Source of the DNA: Cognatitamlana onchidii
GTDB taxonomy: Bacteria > Bacteroidota > Bacteroidia > Flavobacteriales > Flavobacteriaceae
Length of the DNA: 64,000 bases
Direction: 5' to 3'
Assembly (NCBI RefSeq): GCF_004804355.1
Contig: NZ_SRWZ01000003.1
Coordinates: 248,001 to 312,000 of the forward strand
The position numbers were made by a program, and so were the translations under genes. A model generated the notes under the pieces. It did not search any database. It worked only from the letters and a program-made list of their open reading frames with translations, and was not told the origin of the DNA. The first letter of the stretch is position 1. Every line of letters starts with the position of its first letter. Positions 25,353-34,662 of the stretch are shown here, piece by piece.

Positions 25353-26144
25353 TTATAAATCTTGGGCATTAGCAATTAACTCAGCAACATCCATAACGGC
25401 AACGTCACTTTCTTTTTCTTTAGCCTTAACACCATCGGTCATCATGGTGTTACAAAACGGACAGCCCGCAGCAATAATTTCTGGTTTTACAGTAAGTGCT
25501 TGTTCTGTACGTTCTATATTAACTTCTTTATCTCCTTCCTCAGCATCTTTAAACATTTGTGCACCTCCTGCCCCACAGCATAACCCATTTTTACGGCAGT
25601 TCTTCATCTCTATCAATTCGGCCTCTAACTTTTGAATTAAATCTCTTGGGGCCTCATAAACGTTATTGGCTCGTCCTAAATAACAAGGGTCGTGAAATGT
25701 AATACGCTTCCCTTTAAATTTCCCGCCCTCAATGGTTAAACGCCCTTCATCTAGCAGTGATTTTAAAAATTGCGTATGATGCATAACCTGGTAAGTACCG
25801 CCTAAACCTGGATATTCATTTTTAATTGTATTAAAACAATGTGGACATGCTGTCACTATTTTTTTTATTTCATAAGCATTTAACACCTCAATATTTGTTA
25901 CTGCTTGCATTTGAAATAAAAACTCGTTCCCTGCACGTTTGGCTGGATCGCCAGTACAACTTTCCTCGGTACCTAATACTGCAAAATCTACATTTGCCTT
26001 ATTTAAAAGTTTTACAAGGGCTTTTGTAATTTTTTTTGCTCTATCATCAAAGCTTCCCGCACAACCTACCCAAAATAATACTTCTGGTTGCTTTCCTTCG
26101 GCCATGTATTCTGCCATTGTTGGTACTTTAAGTAATTCGCTCAT
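25353..26144 (-). CDS. CCG-domain Fe-S oxidoreductase subunit (HdrB/GlcF-like)
   Basis: A 263-residue protein with two cysteine-rich CCG-type domains. The first has LFWVGCAGSFDDRAKK with TACPHCFNTIKNEYP, and the second has FHDPCYLGRANNVYE with CRKNGLCCGAGGAQMF and GCPFCNTMMTDG. Such domains bind non-canonical [4Fe-4S] clusters in heterodisulfide reductase HdrB, glycolate oxidase GlcF and succinate:quinone-like complexes. With the upstream membrane HdrE/4Fe-4S protein it probably forms a quinone-linked redox complex. The electron donor is not identifiable. Downstream of a 167-base spacer holding a structured repeat. Confidence 0.88.
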   Translation of the reverse strand: MSELLKVPTMAEYMAEGKQPEVLFWVGCAGSFDDRAKKITKALVKLLNKANVDFAVLGTEESCTGDPAKRAGNEFLFQMQAVTNIEVLNAYEIKKIVTACPHCFNTIKNEYPGLGGTYQVMHHTQFLKSLLDEGRLTIEGGKFKGKRITFHDPCYLGRANNVYEAPRDLIQKLEAELIEMKNCRKNGLCCGAGGAQMFKDAEEGDKEVNIERTEQALTVKPEIIAAGCPFCNTMMTDGVKAKEKESDVAVMDVAELIANAQDL

Positions 26145-26170
26145 ATTGGGTTATTATATTTATTTACTCG

Positions 26171-26274
26171 GTTGCGCGTTAGGGATTGAGGCACCTGTTG
26201 AAGCTACTCATAGAGAGCGACTGCCGAAAGCCCGACCTATATACTGAACCAAATTCAGGATATAGGTAACGCCC
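26171..26274. repeat. Second flavobacterial structured intergenic repeat
   Basis: The element begins GTTGCGCGTTAGGGATTGAG and ends TAACGCCC. It contains GCGACTGCCGAAAGCCCGAC, which echoes the GCGGAAAGC end of the element at 12781-12921. A hairpin CCTATATACTGAA/TTCAGGATATAGG lies at 26236-26266, with an outer GCGTTA/TAACGC pairing. It sits between the two Fe-S genes of one apparent operon. Confidence 0.5.
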
Positions 26275-26311
26275 AAATTATTTATATTAGATAATAAATT
26301 TACCTGACACC

Positions 26312-27628
26312 TTAGGCCTCGTTTTTCCAGTTTAACCTATCCATTTGATTATATGGCCAAGGTGCACCATTGTTTTCAATATTTGTCATCATACTATTTA
26401 ACTCTGCTGGAGCCGCTGATTGCTCCATAACTAAATAACGACGCATTTCCAATATAATTGAAAGTGGATCGATACTTACCGGACACGCCTCAACACAAGC
26501 ATTACATGATGTGCAGGCCCAAAGTTCTTCTTTAGAAATATAATCGTCTAATAATTGTTTTCCGTCATCTTTAAACTCGCCTTTGTTAGCATCAAGATTC
26601 TTCCCTACTTCTTCTAACCTATCGCGAGTATCCATCATAATTTTTCGAGGCGACAGTTTTTTACCTGTTTGGTTAGCAGGACATTCGCTAGTACATCGAC
26701 CACATTCCGTACAGGTATAAGCGTTAAGCAATTGAACCCAACTTAAATCTTGAACATCACTAGCTCCAAATTTTTCTGGAACATCATCTTCTGCGCCTTC
26801 TACCGGGGCCGTAAACGGATCTACATTTGGATCCATCATCATTTTAACTTCCTTGGTAACCGACTCAACGTTAGTCATTTGCCCCATGGGCTTTAAATTA
26901 CCATAAAAGGTATTAGGAAAAGCCAGTAGAATGTGTAAATGCTTAGAAAAATACAAGTAATTCAAGAACACTAAAATACCTATAATGTGTAACCACCATG
27001 CAGCTCTTTCTATAACATGTAATACACTGGTGTCCATACCGCTAAACCACGGTGTTATATATTGACTAATAATATTTCCTGAGTTTAAGGCTTGAAATTC
27101 TACATCAGAAGCATTCATTACCAAAAACAAAGTCATTAATACCATTTCAAAATATAAGATAAAATTCCCATCGTTTTTAGGCCAGCTAGTCATTTCACTT
27201 TTCCAAAAGCGTGATAATTTTAAAAGGTTCCTGCGTATCCAAAATATAATAACAGAGATAAATACTAAACATGCCAATACCTCGAACGTACCTATTAAAA
27301 AACCATACAATGAAACTGGTAATACTTTTAGTCCCAAACGATGTGTGCCAAAGAATCCGTCTAAAACTATCTCGAGAACTTCTAGATTAATAATTATAAA
27401 TCCTAGGTATACAATAACATGAAGAAGTCCAGATACTGGCCTACGCACCATCTTACTTTGACCTAAAGCAATCATAGCCATATTTCGCCATCGTTGCGAC
27501 CTATTATCACTAACATCGACCTTTTTACCTAACTTAATGTTACGAATTAACTTCTTTATATTCCTTATAAAGTAGCCAATACCCGCAATGAGTATTAAGG
27601 CAAATAAAATATTTGATAAATATGACAT
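26312..27628 (-). CDS. Membrane-bound 4Fe-4S dicluster protein (HdrE/NarI-like plus ferredoxin)
   Basis: A 438-residue protein. The N-terminal half has about five membrane helices (LSNILFALILIAGIGYFIR, then segments around residues 65, 105, 165 and 215) in the manner of a cytochrome-b-like quinone anchor. The C-terminal part has CTECGRCTSECPANQTGK and CTSCNACVEACPVSIDP, two [4Fe-4S] clusters. The helical part resembles nitrate reductase gamma/HdrE. It should shuttle electrons between a quinone pool and the CCG-domain partner. The gap to the upstream mlaD-like gene is 2 bases, so they are co-transcribed. Confidence 0.85.
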   Translation of the reverse strand: MSYLSNILFALILIAGIGYFIRNIKKLIRNIKLGKKVDVSDNRSQRWRNMAMIALGQSKMVRRPVSGLLHVIVYLGFIIINLEVLEIVLDGFFGTHRLGLKVLPVSLYGFLIGTFEVLACLVFISVIIFWIRRNLLKLSRFWKSEMTSWPKNDGNFILYFEMVLMTLFLVMNASDVEFQALNSGNIISQYITPWFSGMDTSVLHVIERAAWWLHIIGILVFLNYLYFSKHLHILLAFPNTFYGNLKPMGQMTNVESVTKEVKMMMDPNVDPFTAPVEGAEDDVPEKFGASDVQDLSWVQLLNAYTCTECGRCTSECPANQTGKKLSPRKIMMDTRDRLEEVGKNLDANKGEFKDDGKQLLDDYISKEELWACTSCNACVEACPVSIDPLSIILEMRRYLVMEQSAAPAELNSMMTNIENNGAPWPYNQMDRLNWKNEA

Positions 27629-27630
27629 AC

Positions 27631-28578
27631 TTATTTCGTTTCTTCTATATTATCTTGATAAGGAATTTCCTTTTTAGATAAAATGCGTCTATACCTATTT
27701 GGGTGTAGTTTTATATCTCTTAAAAGTTCTTCCAATTCCTTAGAAGCGGCTTCTAAATTGTCATATAAGGCCTCATCTTTTAAAAGTTTTCCAATCGAGC
27801 CTTGTCCATTTTGCATGTCACTAAGCACGCCATTAAAACTATTTAGCGTAGACTCTAGACTTTTTATGGTTTCATCTAAATTAGAATCGGCCAAAGATTT
27901 AGTCACCTTACTCAAATTTCCAGAAATAATTCGGGCATTTGTAAGTACGGTATCAATATTCTGCTGATTATCAATCATTAATTTATTGAGGGTTGACGAG
28001 GTTTCCTTAAACGAAGCCATTGTATAACTTAATTCCTCGATGCTCTTCTTTAAGTTTGCTTTTGTCTTTTCATCAAAAACTTCATTTAAATTTTGAAGCA
28101 CACCATCGGCACTTACCATCATGACCTCTATTTTTTCTTGAAGTGGTGTTAGCCGCTGATTTACTAAATCTGTTAAACCTGCTTTTTTACCACTTTTTAA
28201 ATAGGCTCCATTTTGGGCTACTTCTGCTCCATCGAACGCAGGCATAATAGCAATGGCTTTCCCTCCAATTAATCCTGTTTCATAAAGTTCTGCCCTACTA
28301 TTAACCGAAAATTCAAAATCACTATCAACCAAAAGTTTTACTATAAGTTTTCCTGAGCCATCTTCCTTAAAAGTTATATCCAAAACCTTACCAACTGGCA
28401 AACCACTAATAGTTACAGGGGTAGATACCACAAGCCCTTCAACATTACTATATTCTGTAAAGAAAACCCGCGATGAACTTAATATGTTTTCACCTTTTAA
28501 ATAATTAAACCCAAAAATAAAAAGAATGATTCCTAATATTGCGAGTACTCCTGTTTTAACTTCTCTGGTTATTTTCAA
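27631..28578 (-). CDS. MlaD-family MCE-domain lipid transport protein
   Basis: A 315-residue protein with one N-terminal anchor helix (VLAILGIILFIFGFNYLKG). An MCE domain at about 38-120 (YSNVEGLVVSTPVTISGLPV, ETGLIGGKAIAIMP) is followed by a long helical tail (about 130-300), which in related proteins forms hexameric tunnels or periplasmic barrels. The partners mlaE and mlaF are absent from the window. It likely carries lipids between membranes. It follows the amidase by 63 bases and precedes the Fe-S gene by 2 bases. Confidence 0.85.
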   Translation of the reverse strand: MKITREVKTGVLAILGIILFIFGFNYLKGENILSSSRVFFTEYSNVEGLVVSTPVTISGLPVGKVLDITFKEDGSGKLIVKLLVDSDFEFSVNSRAELYETGLIGGKAIAIMPAFDGAEVAQNGAYLKSGKKAGLTDLVNQRLTPLQEKIEVMMVSADGVLQNLNEVFDEKTKANLKKSIEELSYTMASFKETSSTLNKLMIDNQQNIDTVLTNARIISGNLSKVTKSLADSNLDETIKSLESTLNSFNGVLSDMQNGQGSIGKLLKDEALYDNLEAASKELEELLRDIKLHPNRYRRILSKKEIPYQDNIEETK

Positions 28579-28641
28579 AATCCCTATCGTTTAATAAACA
28601 AATTTAATATAATTTTAAAAAGAACTTGATTAATTGTAAGT

Positions 28642-29724
28642 TCATTTTAAAGCTTCTGCCAATGGGACTTTTTTTCCTTCTTTATAGGCTACGATAAAAC
28701 AAGATTTATAACCTTTAGCTCTAGCTTCTTGCTCTAATTCTTTAGCCCCATCATAATTTGAAGTCTTACCATAAAAGTATTTATATAGGGATCCCTCCTT
28801 GGTTTTGGAGATATCACTTAAACCATTAAAATTGTATGGTTTAGTTTCTAGAGACTTAGAACTCGCTGCAATTTGAATTTTAAACATAATGTCATTAAAT
28901 TCGACTGTTTTATCATCTATTGCTTCAGTTTCATAAGTAGCGACATTCTCCTCTAGACTGGTTTTATATTCAACAATAGCATCTTTAATGGCCATTGCCA
29001 TTTCTCGTTGCCCTTTCTTTGAGTTTAAATAGGCGCCTTCACTTTTGTTTGTTAAAAAGCCTAATTCAACCAATACGCTTGGCATAACCGTTTGATGAAG
29101 CACAATAAAACCGGCCTGCTTTACTTTACGATTTTTACGTTTTAGCTTATTCGCAAAGTTATTTTGTATAAGTCCTGCTAGTTTTATGCTTTGATCTAGA
29201 TACTCTTCTTGACTTAAAAGAATACTCATAACTGATTCGGGTGAATTTGGATCAAACCCAGCATAGTTCTTTTCGTAATCCTCCTCCATAAAAATTACTG
29301 AGTTTTCCTTTTTAGCAACTTCAAAATTTGTTTTATTTCTGTGAGTTCCAAGCACGAATGTACCAGCACCATAAGCTTGCGTATGATGCGAATCACAATG
29401 AACGGATACGAATAAATCTGCCTTGGCCTTATTAGCAATTTTTCCTCTTACGAATAAATCGACAAATTCATCCTTCTTTCTTGTATATATAACTTTTATA
29501 TTGGGGTTTTTCTCTAACTCTTTTCCTACTGCCAAAACAATTTTAAGAGCTATATCTTTTTCTTTATAGCCATTACCTAAATTCCCAGGGTCTTTCCCGC
29601 CATGACCAGCATCTAAAACTACCACAAACTTTTTCATTGTATCCGTCTCATCGATGTCAATAAAAGATGAGTTTGTTAATACTAACAAAAAAGATAATAA
29701 ATATAATATGTTTCGCGTTTTCAT
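28642..29724 (-). CDS. N-acetylmuramoyl-L-alanine amidase (AmiC/Amidase_3 family)
   Basis: A 360-residue protein with a signal-like N-terminus (MKTRNILYLLSFLLVLTNSS). An Amidase_3 domain at about 30-250 has VVLDAGHGGKDPGNLG, with the zinc histidine in AGHGG. It also has SVHCDSHHTQA and VLVELGFLTNKSEG, whose glutamate is catalytic in the family. A C-terminal segment (FKIQIAASSKSLETKPYNF) resembles SPOR domains that bind denuded glycan. It cleaves the amide between MurNAc and L-Ala during cell separation. Divergent from lptD. Confidence 0.9.
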   Translation of the reverse strand: MKTRNILYLLSFLLVLTNSSFIDIDETDTMKKFVVVLDAGHGGKDPGNLGNGYKEKDIALKIVLAVGKELEKNPNIKVIYTRKKDEFVDLFVRGKIANKAKADLFVSVHCDSHHTQAYGAGTFVLGTHRNKTNFEVAKKENSVIFMEEDYEKNYAGFDPNSPESVMSILLSQEEYLDQSIKLAGLIQNNFANKLKRKNRKVKQAGFIVLHQTVMPSVLVELGFLTNKSEGAYLNSKKGQREMAMAIKDAIVEYKTSLEENVATYETEAIDDKTVEFNDIMFKIQIAASSKSLETKPYNFNGLSDISKTKEGSLYKYFYGKTSNYDGAKELEQEARAKGYKSCFIVAYKEGKKVPLAEALK

Positions 29725-29900
29725 GTAGTTACTAAATTTTCTTTAATCGTTATCTAATTTAGCGTAAAGTAGGAACCTAAAATAGTGGCCATTACACAAA
29801 TTAACGATTAAAATTCTCGGTTTATTATGTGTTGAAATTGTGCAATATTTCAAACAAAAATTTTTAATAAAATATTAAATCAATCCCAGAAAAATATATG

Positions 29901-29908
29901 TAATTTTG
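29901..29908 (+). promoter_or_regulatory. -7 promoter box TAATTTTG of lptD
   Basis: TAATTTTG matches TAnnTTTG in the divergent region between the amidase gene and lptD. It overlaps the first TTG in the lptD frame (29906), so that TTG cannot start translation if this is the promoter. The next TTG at 29957 is then favoured. No -33 element is seen at the usual spacing. Confidence 0.4.
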
Positions 29909-29956
29909 GCTTTTCAAAAACCGAGCCATACTTTTACAAAAATACATTTAAAAGCG

Positions 29957-32695
29957 TTGCACACAAACAAGTTTAAAATACTTTTTGCACTAAGTTTTAC
30001 AGTGTTTATTAACACGTTTAGCTACGCTCAAGACATCCCCAATAAAAGACAAAGCATTGAACGATCGGTTATTGAACCCATAGCAATAAAAGCAGAAACT
30101 GTTTTATTAAGTTCGGATAGTTTAGATATTCCTAAGCTCCCCCAAAAGGAACAAGATTCTGTAGCAATAGACTCTGTTAAACCCCAAAAAGAATTACTTG
30201 AGAACAAAGTTGTTTATCACGCTGAGGACTATACTAAATTCAATAATAAAAAACACCAGCTCCACTTGTATAACCAAGCTAGAATTGAATATGGAGATAT
30301 GAGTATTGAAGCTGGAAGAATTACCATAGATTATAGTACCAGTACAGTTTATGCCAGAGGTATTATTGACTCTACTGAGGGGTATACGCAAAAGCCTGTT
30401 TTCACGCAAGGTAGTAATATTGTTGAACCCGATTCTATTGTTTTTAATACAGATAGTCAGAAAGCCCTAATCTACAATTCGCAAACAGAACAAGGAGAAG
30501 GCACTGTCGTTTCACAATTAACAAAAAAAGAAAATGATTCGGTATATTTTGTAAGAAATGCGAGGTATACAACTGCTACAAATCTGGAAGACCCCGATTA
30601 TTATATCAAATTGAGAAAAGCTAAAATTGTACCTGGTAAAAAAATTGTTACAGGTTTGGCCAATATTTTCATCTATGATGTGCCGACACCTGTTGGATTA
30701 CCCTTTGGTTTCTTTCCTCAAAGTGAAAAACAAACCTCTGGTATTATTATTCCAACGTTTGGTGAACAAAATGATCGTGGATATTTTCTACAAAATGGTG
30801 GCTATTATTTTGCCATTAACGATTACTTAGATTTGACTGTTCTTGGAGACTACTACACCAATGGTAGTTACGCCATGCGTTTGGAAAACACCTATGCCAA
30901 GCGCTATAAATTTAGAGGAAATGTGAGTGTACGATATGAAAGCTTTATTGTAAGTGAACGTGGTTTCCCCGATTATGCCAAAAGTACCGTATATAATATC
31001 CGTTGGAGCCATAGTCAGGACTCTAAAGCCAATCCAAGCTCCAGATTTTCTGCTTCCGTTAACTTAGGAAGTAGTAATTACTATCAGTTGTCCAATAATC
31101 AGGTCAACGTTCCAAACAGGTTAAACAACACGCTAGCATCGTCTGTCTCGTACTCCAAAACATTCAGTGGAGAACCCCAGGTTAACTTTAGTGTTACGGC
31201 ATCGCACTCGCAAAACACCCAAACAGAGCAGATTAACATGACACTACCAACTTTACAAGGTAGTGTGAGTAGAATTTATCCCTTTGCTTCTAAATCTGGT
31301 TCAAAAAAAGGGATTATTCAAAATGTAAACTTTCAGTATAATTTAAGAGCCGAAAATAGAATTCAAACTACAGACTCCTTGTTTTTTAAACCGGGTATGT
31401 TCGATGATGCTAAATCGGGGTTTCAGCACTCTATTCCGCTTACAACAAACTTTAAAGTATTTAAACATTTTAGTGTAAGCGCTAGCACTAATTACAATGA
31501 AGTATGGACCTTTAAGACCGTTAACAAGTTTTATGATCCTATTGAAGAGGAAGAAGTAACTGAAACCATAAATGGTTTTGATGCCTTTAGGACCTATAAT
31601 TTTAGCACAAGCGTTGGAACTACCATTTATGGTATGTTTAATTTTGAAAAAGAGGGTAAAGACTCTAAACTAAAAGCTATAAGGCATGTTATGAGGCCAT
31701 CCATTAGTTATAATATTAATCCCGCTTTTGACCAATACTACGATACTTACGAGGTTATTGATGCCGATGGCAATACGGCTAGAGATGTTGAGTATACAAG
31801 ATTTGAGGAAAGTATTTTTGGCGTACCTAACAAGACATTTTCAAGTTCTGTGGGCTTGTCTTTAGGCAATAATTTTGAGGCAAAAGTAAGAGATAAAGAC
31901 AGTACTGCCACTGAGGCTAAAAAAATTATTCTTCTTAACAATCTAAACCTTTCGACTTCATATAACGTTGCTGGAGATTCGCTTAAATGGAGCCCAGTAA
32001 GAATGAGTGGAGGCACCCAATTCTTTGACAATAAGCTAAGTGTAAATTTTGGTGCCACACTAGACCCTTATGCTCTTGATAACAATAACAATAGAATTGA
32101 TGTTTTTAATATTGATAATGGAGGAAGCTTGTTTAGATTAACTAGCGGAAATGTAAATGCCAGTTGGTCTTTTTCAAACAAAGGAGGAGGCACCAAGGAT
32201 AATAAAGACAGAAATAGGGACGAAAACTTTCAAGGAGGTGGGCGCGATGATGATTTATTCGGTGTGTCAGAAGATTTTTCAAGAGCACAAAAAACCGATT
32301 ATAGCAATGAAGACGAAGACAGTGATGATGATGAAAAAACAGCTTTTTACAACCATAAAATACCTTGGAATTTAAGGTTGGCGTATGCTGTAAACTACTC
32401 AAATTCTCGAAGGCAAAATGAGATTTCGTCTCATTCCCTTATGTTTTCGGGCGATATTGAACTTACCGAAAACTGGTCCATAGGGGCCTCATCTGGCTAT
32501 GATTTTAAAAATCTAGGGTTTACCCCTACGCAGCTAAGGTTTGCAAGAGACTTACAGAGCTGGCGTATGAATTTTAGCTGGACTCCTTTTGGCCCATACA
32601 AGTCTTGGAATTTCTTTATAGGTATAAAAGCAAGCATGCTTCAGGACCTTAAATATGAGAAACGTAGGCAGCAAGATATTCAGTTAAATAGATAG
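29957..32695 (+). CDS. lptD: LPS assembly outer-membrane protein LptD
   Basis: A 912-residue protein from the TTG at 29957, which is followed by a basic, hydrophobic signal peptide (HTNKFKILFALSFTVFINT). The frame is open to a TTG at 29906, but that overlaps a -7 box. An OstA/LptA-like jelly-roll domain (about residues 80-220; HLYNQARIEYGDMSIEAGRI) precedes a large barrel (GLPFGFFPQSEKQTSGIIIP, many paired strands). The loop near residue 770 is acidic (GGGRDDDLFG, NEDEDSDDDEK). The C-terminal end is QQDIQLNR. It inserts lipopolysaccharide into the outer leaflet with LptE. Start is uncertain by up to 17 codons. Confidence 0.85.
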   Translation: MHTNKFKILFALSFTVFINTFSYAQDIPNKRQSIERSVIEPIAIKAETVLLSSDSLDIPKLPQKEQDSVAIDSVKPQKELLENKVVYHAEDYTKFNNKKHQLHLYNQARIEYGDMSIEAGRITIDYSTSTVYARGIIDSTEGYTQKPVFTQGSNIVEPDSIVFNTDSQKALIYNSQTEQGEGTVVSQLTKKENDSVYFVRNARYTTATNLEDPDYYIKLRKAKIVPGKKIVTGLANIFIYDVPTPVGLPFGFFPQSEKQTSGIIIPTFGEQNDRGYFLQNGGYYFAINDYLDLTVLGDYYTNGSYAMRLENTYAKRYKFRGNVSVRYESFIVSERGFPDYAKSTVYNIRWSHSQDSKANPSSRFSASVNLGSSNYYQLSNNQVNVPNRLNNTLASSVSYSKTFSGEPQVNFSVTASHSQNTQTEQINMTLPTLQGSVSRIYPFASKSGSKKGIIQNVNFQYNLRAENRIQTTDSLFFKPGMFDDAKSGFQHSIPLTTNFKVFKHFSVSASTNYNEVWTFKTVNKFYDPIEEEEVTETINGFDAFRTYNFSTSVGTTIYGMFNFEKEGKDSKLKAIRHVMRPSISYNINPAFDQYYDTYEVIDADGNTARDVEYTRFEESIFGVPNKTFSSSVGLSLGNNFEAKVRDKDSTATEAKKIILLNNLNLSTSYNVAGDSLKWSPVRMSGGTQFFDNKLSVNFGATLDPYALDNNNNRIDVFNIDNGGSLFRLTSGNVNASWSFSNKGGGTKDNKDRNRDENFQGGGRDDDLFGVSEDFSRAQKTDYSNEDEDSDDDEKTAFYNHKIPWNLRLAYAVNYSNSRRQNEISSHSLMFSGDIELTENWSIGASSGYDFKNLGFTPTQLRFARDLQSWRMNFSWTPFGPYKSWNFFIGIKASMLQDLKYEKRRQQDIQLNR

Positions 32696-32723
32696 ACAAC
32701 TTTTTTCAACACTAAACGTCATT

Positions 32724-33104
32724 ATGAAAACTATAATTAACACTAAAAACGCTCCAGCCCCCATTGGTCCTTATAGTCAAGCCATATTAACTGATAACAC
32801 CTTATATACTTCTGGGCAAATAGCTATTCACCCTAAATCTGGTGAATTAACACTTGGAAATATCGAGACAGAAACCACTCAAGTCATGTTAAACCTAGAA
32901 GCTATTTTAAAAGCGGCTAATATGACTTTTAAAAATGTTATTAAAACATCTATTTTCATTAAGAATATGGACCAATTTAATAGTATAAATAAGGTTTATG
33001 GAAGTTATTTTGAAGAATCTGAAGCCCCTGCTCGTGAAACGGTTGAAGTTGCTCGACTTCCTAAAAATGTTAACGTAGAAATTAGCTTAATTGCCAAAAT
33101 GTAG
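32724..33104 (+). CDS. ridA: RidA-family reactive intermediate deaminase
   Basis: A 126-residue protein of the YjgF/YER057c/UK114 family. It has APAPIGPYSQAILTDNTLYT, SGQIAIHPKSGEL, VIKTSIFIKNMDQF and APARETVEVARLPKNVNVEI; the arginine in ARETVE is the substrate-binding residue in the family. RidA hydrolyses 2-aminoacrylate and similar enamines made by PLP enzymes and protects them from damage. It starts 28 bases after lptD, which is the usual neighbour in flavobacteria. Confidence 0.94.
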   Translation: MKTIINTKNAPAPIGPYSQAILTDNTLYTSGQIAIHPKSGELTLGNIETETTQVMLNLEAILKAANMTFKNVIKTSIFIKNMDQFNSINKVYGSYFEESEAPARETVEVARLPKNVNVEISLIAKM

Positions 33105-33111
33105 TTCACGT

Positions 33112-34533
33112 TCAAGCAGATGCATTTTTATTATTGGAGTATTTCTTCAATAAGAGCTTTAAACGTTTTACCTCTATAGGTTTAGAAAGGAAATCGTCTA
33201 TCCCAGAGTCTTTTGCCTTTTCAATATCATCTTTAAATGCACTGGCAGAAACTCCAATTATTGGTGTTTGACTGGTCTTAAACTTCTCGGTTTCCTTAAT
33301 ATATTTTGTGGCTTCATATCCATTCATATCTGGCATATAAATATCCATAAATATCAAGTCGAAATCAAGAATTTTGTATAACTCCAAGGCCTCCACCCCG
33401 TTATGAGCAAAAGTACATTCTGCCCCTTGGCGTTCTAATAAAAACTTAATTACCTTTTGATTGGTTAGATTATCCTCCGCCACCAACACTCTAAAATGCT
33501 CATTAAAAATAGGTTTATTAACTATTTCTTCAGCTTTTAGACTTAAGGTTTTCTTTAGTTGAAGACTAAAATAAAAGGTTGATCCTTCGTTTTCCTTAGT
33601 TTCAATTTTAAGGGTACCGCCCATTATTTTAACTAATCGTTGCGAAATATTTAGACCTATACCGCCTCCTCTATAGTCTTTCATCATACCATCATTATGT
33701 CCAATTTCTAGGTTTGACAATGCCCTATTTACTTCCAACTGATTCATCCCTATACCAGTATCCTTAACATAAAAAGTAATTATTTGCGTATCATCAATCC
33801 CAACGGATTGATCAACAATTACCGATATACCACCAGAATTTGTAAACTTAATGGCATTATTTATTAAATTAATTAGTACCTGCTGAATTCTAGCTGAGTC
33901 GGCCAAAACTAAAAAGCGCTCTTTTTCCTCAGATAAAAATTTATAGTCAAAGCTTAATCCCTTATCAATCATTTGATATTCAAATACTTTGAATAGCGCC
34001 GATAGATCCGCTTTTAAGTCGACTGTCGAAGCGTTTAGTTCAATATCCCCTTGTTCAACTTCCGCATTATCGGTAACCATATGCACCAATTGCAGTAGGT
34101 GTTTTGCCGAATATTCTGCTATTTCAACTTGAGCCTTTTGGTCTATATTCAATTCACCTTGCTTAAGCATATTGAGCATCCCTAAAACTGTACTTAAAGG
34201 TATTCTAACCTCGTAGCTCATATTAGACAAGTAAATAGACTTATGGTCTGCCAGCCTTTCGGCAGCTTCCAAACTTTCCTTTAACTCAACAATCCTAAGC
34301 CTTAAATTATCTTTTACAACATCATTCTTAAGCTGATTTTTAAGAAAATATTGTAACCCGAAAACTTGAATAACGGCTAAAACAAACAAAAAAATAGCGG
34401 CACTTTCTGTATAAATCTTCTTTTCCAGAAAAAAATAACCAATAACTAAAATAGCGGCAATACAGATAAAAATGAAAAAGGAAAGCTTCTTTTTCATTTT
34501 TATAGATTTAATAAAATCTGGGACCAATTTCAT
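33112..34533 (-). CDS. Hybrid histidine kinase with degenerate H-box (His to Tyr)
   Basis: A 473-residue protein with two N-terminal helices (about 15-32 and 44-63), a short coiled coil, a HisKA-like dimerisation segment, a HATPase domain and a C-terminal receiver. The H-box reads SNMSYEVRIPL, where the phosphoacceptor histidine of the usual SHEIRTPL is Tyr107 (codon TAC at 34213-34215, minus strand). The N box (INLINNAIKFTNSG), G1 (DTGIGM) and G2 (RGGGIGLNISQ) are intact. The receiver has AEDN, the phospho-aspartate in LIFMDIYMPD, and SKP. It cannot autophosphorylate by the ordinary route and may act as a scaffold, pseudokinase or partner of another kinase. Confidence 0.85.
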   Translation of the reverse strand: MKLVPDFIKSIKMKKKLSFFIFICIAAILVIGYFFLEKKIYTESAAIFLFVLAVIQVFGLQYFLKNQLKNDVVKDNLRLRIVELKESLEAAERLADHKSIYLSNMSYEVRIPLSTVLGMLNMLKQGELNIDQKAQVEIAEYSAKHLLQLVHMVTDNAEVEQGDIELNASTVDLKADLSALFKVFEYQMIDKGLSFDYKFLSEEKERFLVLADSARIQQVLINLINNAIKFTNSGGISVIVDQSVGIDDTQIITFYVKDTGIGMNQLEVNRALSNLEIGHNDGMMKDYRGGGIGLNISQRLVKIMGGTLKIETKENEGSTFYFSLQLKKTLSLKAEEIVNKPIFNEHFRVLVAEDNLTNQKVIKFLLERQGAECTFAHNGVEALELYKILDFDLIFMDIYMPDMNGYEATKYIKETEKFKTSQTPIIGVSASAFKDDIEKAKDSGIDDFLSKPIEVKRLKLLLKKYSNNKNASA

Positions 34534-34662
34534 TCTTATTACCTAAAAAATTACCAAGTATAAAGATAGTAATTAAAAACAACCGATAAAACGTACGAAA
34601 AATTATATTTCATATTTATTTTACTAATTTTAATAAACTGTAAGTCCACAAAATCGTAAAAC

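Noticed and set aside
29906-29956. lptD start at the first in-frame TTG
   Set aside because: The TTG overlaps a TAATTTTG promoter box and the downstream TTG at 29957 gives a normal signal peptide; the longer leader is not supported.
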